64,000 bases of DNA from Pseudomonas sp. QS1027 (GTDB lineage: Bacteria > Pseudomonadota > Gammaproteobacteria > Pseudomonadales > Pseudomonadaceae), in assembly GCF_002814235.1 (NCBI RefSeq), contig NZ_PHSU01000030.1, positions 153,130-217,129 of the forward strand, written 5' to 3'. This document shows, one piece after another, positions 60,798-64,000 of this stretch (within the stretch, counting starts at the first letter, position 1; every line of letters starts with the position of its first letter). The position numbers and the translations under genes were made by a program. The notes beneath the pieces were generated by a model. The model was given only the letters and a program-made list of their open reading frames with translations, was not told the DNA's origin and did not search any database.

Positions 60798-61385
60798 TCT
60801 GGCGTTAGCCGCAGCCCAATACTGTTCTATTCGCTGGATGACTGAACTGTTCGTTACCAATTGGCCGGCGTACATTGGCTGAAGCAGCGGGAAGATAACT
60901 CGGTGCTTGCGCCACACGCGCCGGCCATCAGGCATGCCGAACCGATGAGGAGCCAGTAACGGTAGAGCAGCCTGCTGTTTGATGACCAGAATGACGATCG
61001 CCGAATTGCGATAGAACGAGTATTCAATGGCCTGTATATCCGTCAGCGTGATCGGTGCCAGGCTGTTGCACAGCCTTAACTCCCCCGGACGTAATAGCAC
61101 CACCGGCAAGTGCGCGGCGCGCACTCGCTGGATATTTGAACCAGCTAGCAAGACAAACATTATGCAGCACAGCGCCCCAAAGACCATTGAAAAATTGAAA
61201 TGCAGATCGTGAATAAGATAGCGACTTCTGAGCTCTTCTGTAAACGCATAAACCATAAAGCAGGCCATCGGTAAGAAGAGCATGATACACAGCCACCCAA
61301 GAAGCTTGCCACCCGCGTCGATGCGACATTCGGCGCCCAACGGCAACTGCGGGTCTATTTCGATGCCATTGGATAAAAAAGCCAT
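60756..61385 (-). CDS. Hypothetical inner-membrane protein
   Basis: 209 aa with two strong membrane segments (LLGWLCIMLFLPMACFMVYAF and MVFGALCCIMFVLLAGS) in the N-terminal half. They are followed by a soluble beta-rich region (VVLLRPGELRLCNSLAPITL, then DIQAIEYSFYRNSAIVILVI), which could be a PH-like domain. I do not recognise the family. The gene converges on the PL7-like gene and overlaps it by 42 bp. Confidence 0.75.
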   Translation of the reverse strand: MAFLSNGIEIDPQLPLGAECRIDAGGKLLGWLCIMLFLPMACFMVYAFTEELRSRYLIHDLHFNFSMVFGALCCIMFVLLAGSNIQRVRAAHLPVVLLRPGELRLCNSLAPITLTDIQAIEYSFYRNSAIVILVIKQQAALPLLAPHRFGMPDGRRVWRKHRVIFPLLQPMYAGQLVTNSSVIQRIEQYWAAANARLNVSHGQLADNAN

Positions 61386-61732
61386 GCTCGATGCTCGCTA
61401 TTTCTGTGGGTTTGAAGGTTAAAGTATGACAGCACCGTCTACAAGGAGTATCGCTTGGGCAAGTCACCTGCCTGAAGAGATTGCCAAGCCCGATATAGGA
61501 AAACGGGGGACTGAGCGATGGGCTCCTTTTTTCGACAATACCGACAAACACAGACCAGGCCATATACGGGCGAGCTGACCATCAACATAAAGGTGTGTTC
61601 ATAGCACACGGTCAGCCCCACCCTAAAACAAAATGCTATATGCAAAAATATCAAACATTCTAATACCTGCCAGCTGAGCGATTATATTTTCCAGGCAACG
61701 GCTAATTTTTATCACCTTCTGAGGGAACCAGA
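61386..61732. other. AT-rich intergenic region
   Basis: About 350 bp without a supported ORF between two divergent genes. It looks AT-rich compared with the window, especially the last 120 bp, and should hold both promoters. The minus ORF at 61439-61654 has no ribosome site and looks like chance. Confidence 0.5.
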
Positions 61733-62047
61733 ATGAGCAACTTTGCTGAAGACCTTAACAATATTCCTGTTGGCGAATACCTTCGCATCTGGGGGCAATT
61801 TCCCGGAGCCATGTCGCCTCAGTGCATACAAGGCAAACTGAGAAATGTAGACACTCAGGCAGGAAAAGCCTTTCTTGAATCGACCACCTACAGCGGTCAG
61901 ATCAATGAAGTCCCTATCAGCGGAATCACCTCTATTCAAAGAGGTTACACCGGGTCTGGGGCCTCAGGGCCGGTACAGAAACCGGACAAAGTGTTCAATC
62001 CCAACTCTGGCGAATGGCAGGACAAAACGTTCAAGGACTACAGCTGA
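61733..62047 (+). CDS. Hypothetical protein, 104 aa
   Basis: Starts MSNFAEDLNNIPVGEYLRIW with GAGGGA upstream. It is a soluble, probably beta-rich protein (GKLRNVDTQAGKAFLESTTY, NEVPISGITSIQRGYTGSGA) with a flexible C-terminal tail. I do not recognise it. Base composition appears lower in GC than in the bulk of the window, so transfer is possible. A perfect hairpin follows 70 bp downstream. Confidence 0.65.
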   Translation: MSNFAEDLNNIPVGEYLRIWGQFPGAMSPQCIQGKLRNVDTQAGKAFLESTTYSGQINEVPISGITSIQRGYTGSGASGPVQKPDKVFNPNSGEWQDKTFKDYS

Positions 62048-62116
62048 GATCAGTACAGCCATGGCCGGGTAGCACCAGGCTGAATGTGCGGTCTTGACCT
62101 CATGACCAATGATGAG

Positions 62117-62144
62117 CTGGCCCGGCAGTTGATTGCCGGGCCAG
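62117..62144. terminator. Strong bidirectional hairpin
   Basis: Perfect 11 bp stem CTGGCCCGGCA / TGCCGGGCCAG with a 6 nt loop, between the convergent 104 aa and cupin genes. There is no T-run. Confidence 0.65.
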
Positions 62145-62177
62145 TGGCGCGCTACAGCGGTGCGGTGTAAAGCATTC

Positions 62178-62702
62178 CTAAGACGCTTTACATACCTTCG
62201 CAGCAACCGGATCGTTCGGGATGAACGAGTCCGGCGCGCCAGGCTTCAGGACCACATACCCACGCCGCCAGGGCTGATCGTCGACCAGATTCCAGCGATG
62301 CCCCGAGCCGGTATTGTCTTCCGCGACCAGCACTTCACCCGGATGCAGGGTGAATTTCTCACCGGTTTTGGTCACGAACGCCAGGGTGCCGGACAGCGTC
62401 ATGACGTACTGAGGCTCCGGGTCCTTATGCCAATCAAAGGAGGCATGCGCCGGGGTTTGCTTGAAGTGAATGGCGGTCACGTCGTTGCGCATGGTCTGGT
62501 CGATGGTCCCTTCGAGTACATGCGAGTTGTTATCCGCGCCAGTGCAGAGTTTGAATGCCTTGATGGTATCAGCGGGGGATGTGGCTGCTTGTGCGCCACC
62601 AAGGGTAGCTAGGGTAATTGTGATCGCACCCGCTGTACGCAGGCTCAGACTGCCCAGGCGGTGGATGACCGTGTGCTGCGGCGAGCGTTTCTTCTGATGC
62701 AT
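62178..62702 (-). CDS. Exported cupin-domain protein
   Basis: 174 aa with a signal peptide ending ATLGGAQA. The cupin barrel covers about residues 75-155: SFDWHKDPEPQYVMTLSGTL, then HPGEVLVAEDNTGSGHRW, providing the conserved His and Glu metal ligands in two motifs. It is probably a periplasmic metal-binding enzyme or binding protein; no substrate can be given. Transcribed alone on the minus strand. Confidence 0.83.
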   Translation of the reverse strand: MHQKKRSPQHTVIHRLGSLSLRTAGAITITLATLGGAQAATSPADTIKAFKLCTGADNNSHVLEGTIDQTMRNDVTAIHFKQTPAHASFDWHKDPEPQYVMTLSGTLAFVTKTGEKFTLHPGEVLVAEDNTGSGHRWNLVDDQPWRRGYVVLKPGAPDSFIPNDPVAAKVCKAS

Positions 62703-62895
62703 GAACCCGTTTTCCTCGTGCTGAAGTAGCGTGATTGGCGTTTACTACGGACATGGTCCGTGCCATAGCGGCGAGGGACAACTAACAAATGTTTCATTGG
62801 TGTCGGAAGTTTTAACTGGGTTGGCGCAGGCTGCAGTATCGCGACCGCTTGATCCGCATCGGTGCCCGGCAGGGTCATTGCGGGGTAATCACAAA

Positions 62896-63900
62896 CTAGT
62901 CGATCACCCCGACCTCACTGTTGGCCTTGATGGTCACCGAAGCTTCAGCGCCACTCTGCTGGAGGATGGAGCGGCCCTGGGCGACCTTTTCACCCGTGCG
63001 CAGATTGACCGCGTCCTGTTCACCAGAAGGGCTGAACAGCCAAGCACCACGGGCATTTCCCCTAACTCGCGTACCCGTCGGGTAACGCCAGTCCCCCAGC
63101 GTGGCAGGCTGCGCCAACTGCCCTTCCCAACTCTCAGGCTCACGCTGTGGATCCAGGGTCATGCGCAACGCGGCCAATTGAAGTCCGTCGAGGGCAATGT
63201 CCAGGTTGTCCGTGTCCTCAGCCCTCAGAATCCAGCCCGAACCGGCGCCATGCACCACCGTACCAGCCGGCCAGTTCACACCGGCAATACTCACGCCAGG
63301 GACAAGGCCACACTCGGAAAAATGCCAGCGGCTTGGCCGGTACGTGTCCTCCATTTCTCGCCTGAAGGTCGCCCAGCTGCCAGCGACACAGTGCCAGTCT
63401 TGCACGAAATGGTCATGCTCCAGGTGGACGCGGGAGCTGTCATAGCCCGGCGAAAAATCAATCGCCACCACCGGCAACCCCAGGACCTCGAGGGATGCGG
63501 GCAACTCAATGGACTTCAAGCTTTCAAGGCCGTGAGCCTGGGGCTTTCCGTCCCAATCCAAAGGCTCCAAGGTACCGAGATGGGCCTGGCTGCCCGCTGG
63601 AAAATGCAGTTCTCCCAGGCGCAGATCAACCAGCAATCGAGGGTTCAGCGCCTGTTGCCGGGCCTGCTCGTCATCGTCGATACGCTGGAAGTCCCGCCAC
63701 ATCACTCCACCCAGCCCGACAAACACCAGGGCCACCACGACCAAGCACATATAACGCCGAGGATTACGCCGCAAATGACGGCGCAGCGGCGCGAACAGCA
63801 AGGCAACCAGGACCCACAGCAACCCGATACCGCTCATCGCTGCCAGCAATACCAGCAGGACAATCAACAGAATGACGGACGGATCAGGACCGAAAATCAT
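62896..63900 (-). CDS. Hypothetical membrane-anchored protein, 334 aa
   Basis: Two membrane segments near the N-terminus (VILLIVLLVLLAAMSGIGLLWVLVAL and YMCLVVVALVFVGLGGVMW) anchor a periplasmic domain. The domain has repeated beta segments with WPAGT and YPTGT turns (AGVNWPAGTVVHGAGSGWIL, GDWRYPTGTRVRGNARGAWL, LHFPAGSQAHLG), giving an impression of short internal repeats. I do not recognise the family. The end of the window follows after 100 bp without a visible gene. Confidence 0.75.
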   Translation of the reverse strand: MIFGPDPSVILLIVLLVLLAAMSGIGLLWVLVALLFAPLRRHLRRNPRRYMCLVVVALVFVGLGGVMWRDFQRIDDDEQARQQALNPRLLVDLRLGELHFPAGSQAHLGTLEPLDWDGKPQAHGLESLKSIELPASLEVLGLPVVAIDFSPGYDSSRVHLEHDHFVQDWHCVAGSWATFRREMEDTYRPSRWHFSECGLVPGVSIAGVNWPAGTVVHGAGSGWILRAEDTDNLDIALDGLQLAALRMTLDPQREPESWEGQLAQPATLGDWRYPTGTRVRGNARGAWLFSPSGEQDAVNLRTGEKVAQGRSILQQSGAEASVTIKANSEVGVID

Positions 63901-64000
63901 CGAAACCAGATGCTCACAGGGCGGTATTGAAAATAGCTTTCACCTTACCATGGCCCAGGAAATGCGGAAAATGGGGACTGATTTGAATGGCACTTACTTA

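Noticed and set aside
1..64000. CRISPR array, tRNA, rRNA or prophage genes
   Set aside because: No regular direct repeats with spacers, no tRNA-like cloverleaf and no phage or transposase motifs were noticed. I could not run a dedicated search.

Overview
The window reads as chromosomal DNA of a fluorescent-type Pseudomonas. The evidence is high GC, Pseudomonas-restricted small families (DUF2790, DUF1652, DUF2946), a Pseudomonas-style REP pair, a MuxABC-OpmB efflux operon and a complete ben-cat benzoate/catechol cluster. I saw no tRNA, rRNA, CRISPR array, transposase or prophage gene. Gene names rest on motifs and context read directly, not on database searches.

Left part (1-9.7 kb): the 3' part of a transketolase gene, a small hypothetical gene, a copper-type module (DUF2790 protein plus CopR/CopS-like two-component pair, with a cop-box-like site), an orphan periplasmic solute-binding protein, a 2-oxoglutarate/Fe(II) oxygenase, an epoxide-hydrolase-like enzyme, and a small low-oxygen remnant (alpha/beta hydrolase plus a truncated membrane protein, each near an Anr-type box).

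Iron region (9.7-17.6 kb, all minus strand): OprB-type porin, periplasmic beta-propeller, Tat-exported DyP peroxidase (EfeB type), then a ferric ABC importer (FbpA, FbpB, FbpC). The six genes look like one transcription unit with a possible Fur site upstream. No EfeU or EfeO is present, so this looks like an Efe/Fbp hybrid. Next to it are a TlpA-like thioredoxin, an outer-membrane barrel protein and a DUF2946 protein.

Aromatic catabolism (20-28.2 kb): catR is divergent from catBCA, followed by a hairpin terminator, benR and benABCD. Together these convert benzoate to catechol and then to 3-oxoadipate enol-lactone. A BenR half-site lies ahead of benA, and an ATAC-N7-GTAT CatR-type site overlaps the catR ribosome binding site. 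No benzoate transporter gene follows benD.

Middle (28-46.7 kb): ClC chloride transporter, peroxiredoxin, a LysR regulator, a GntR-regulated polar amino acid ABC importer with a cytoplasmic gamma-glutamyltransferase, a PAS-LuxR regulator, a nucleoside-uptake locus (Tsx-like channel, purine nucleoside permease-type protein, exported esterase), a REP pair, a DUF465 protein, a two-gene cell-envelope pair (large periplasmic protein plus DUF3142 lipoprotein) and an orphan squalene/phytoene synthase-like gene.

Right part (46.9-64 kb): the four-gene MuxABC-OpmB-like RND efflux operon, a lactonase-like beta-propeller, and a run of mostly single genes (DUF3224, LysE/RhtB exporter, GNAT, VOC, PL7 lyase-like protein, small unknowns, cupin). 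Several genes between about 58.6 and 62.1 kb look AT-richer than the rest, which suggests an accessory patch.
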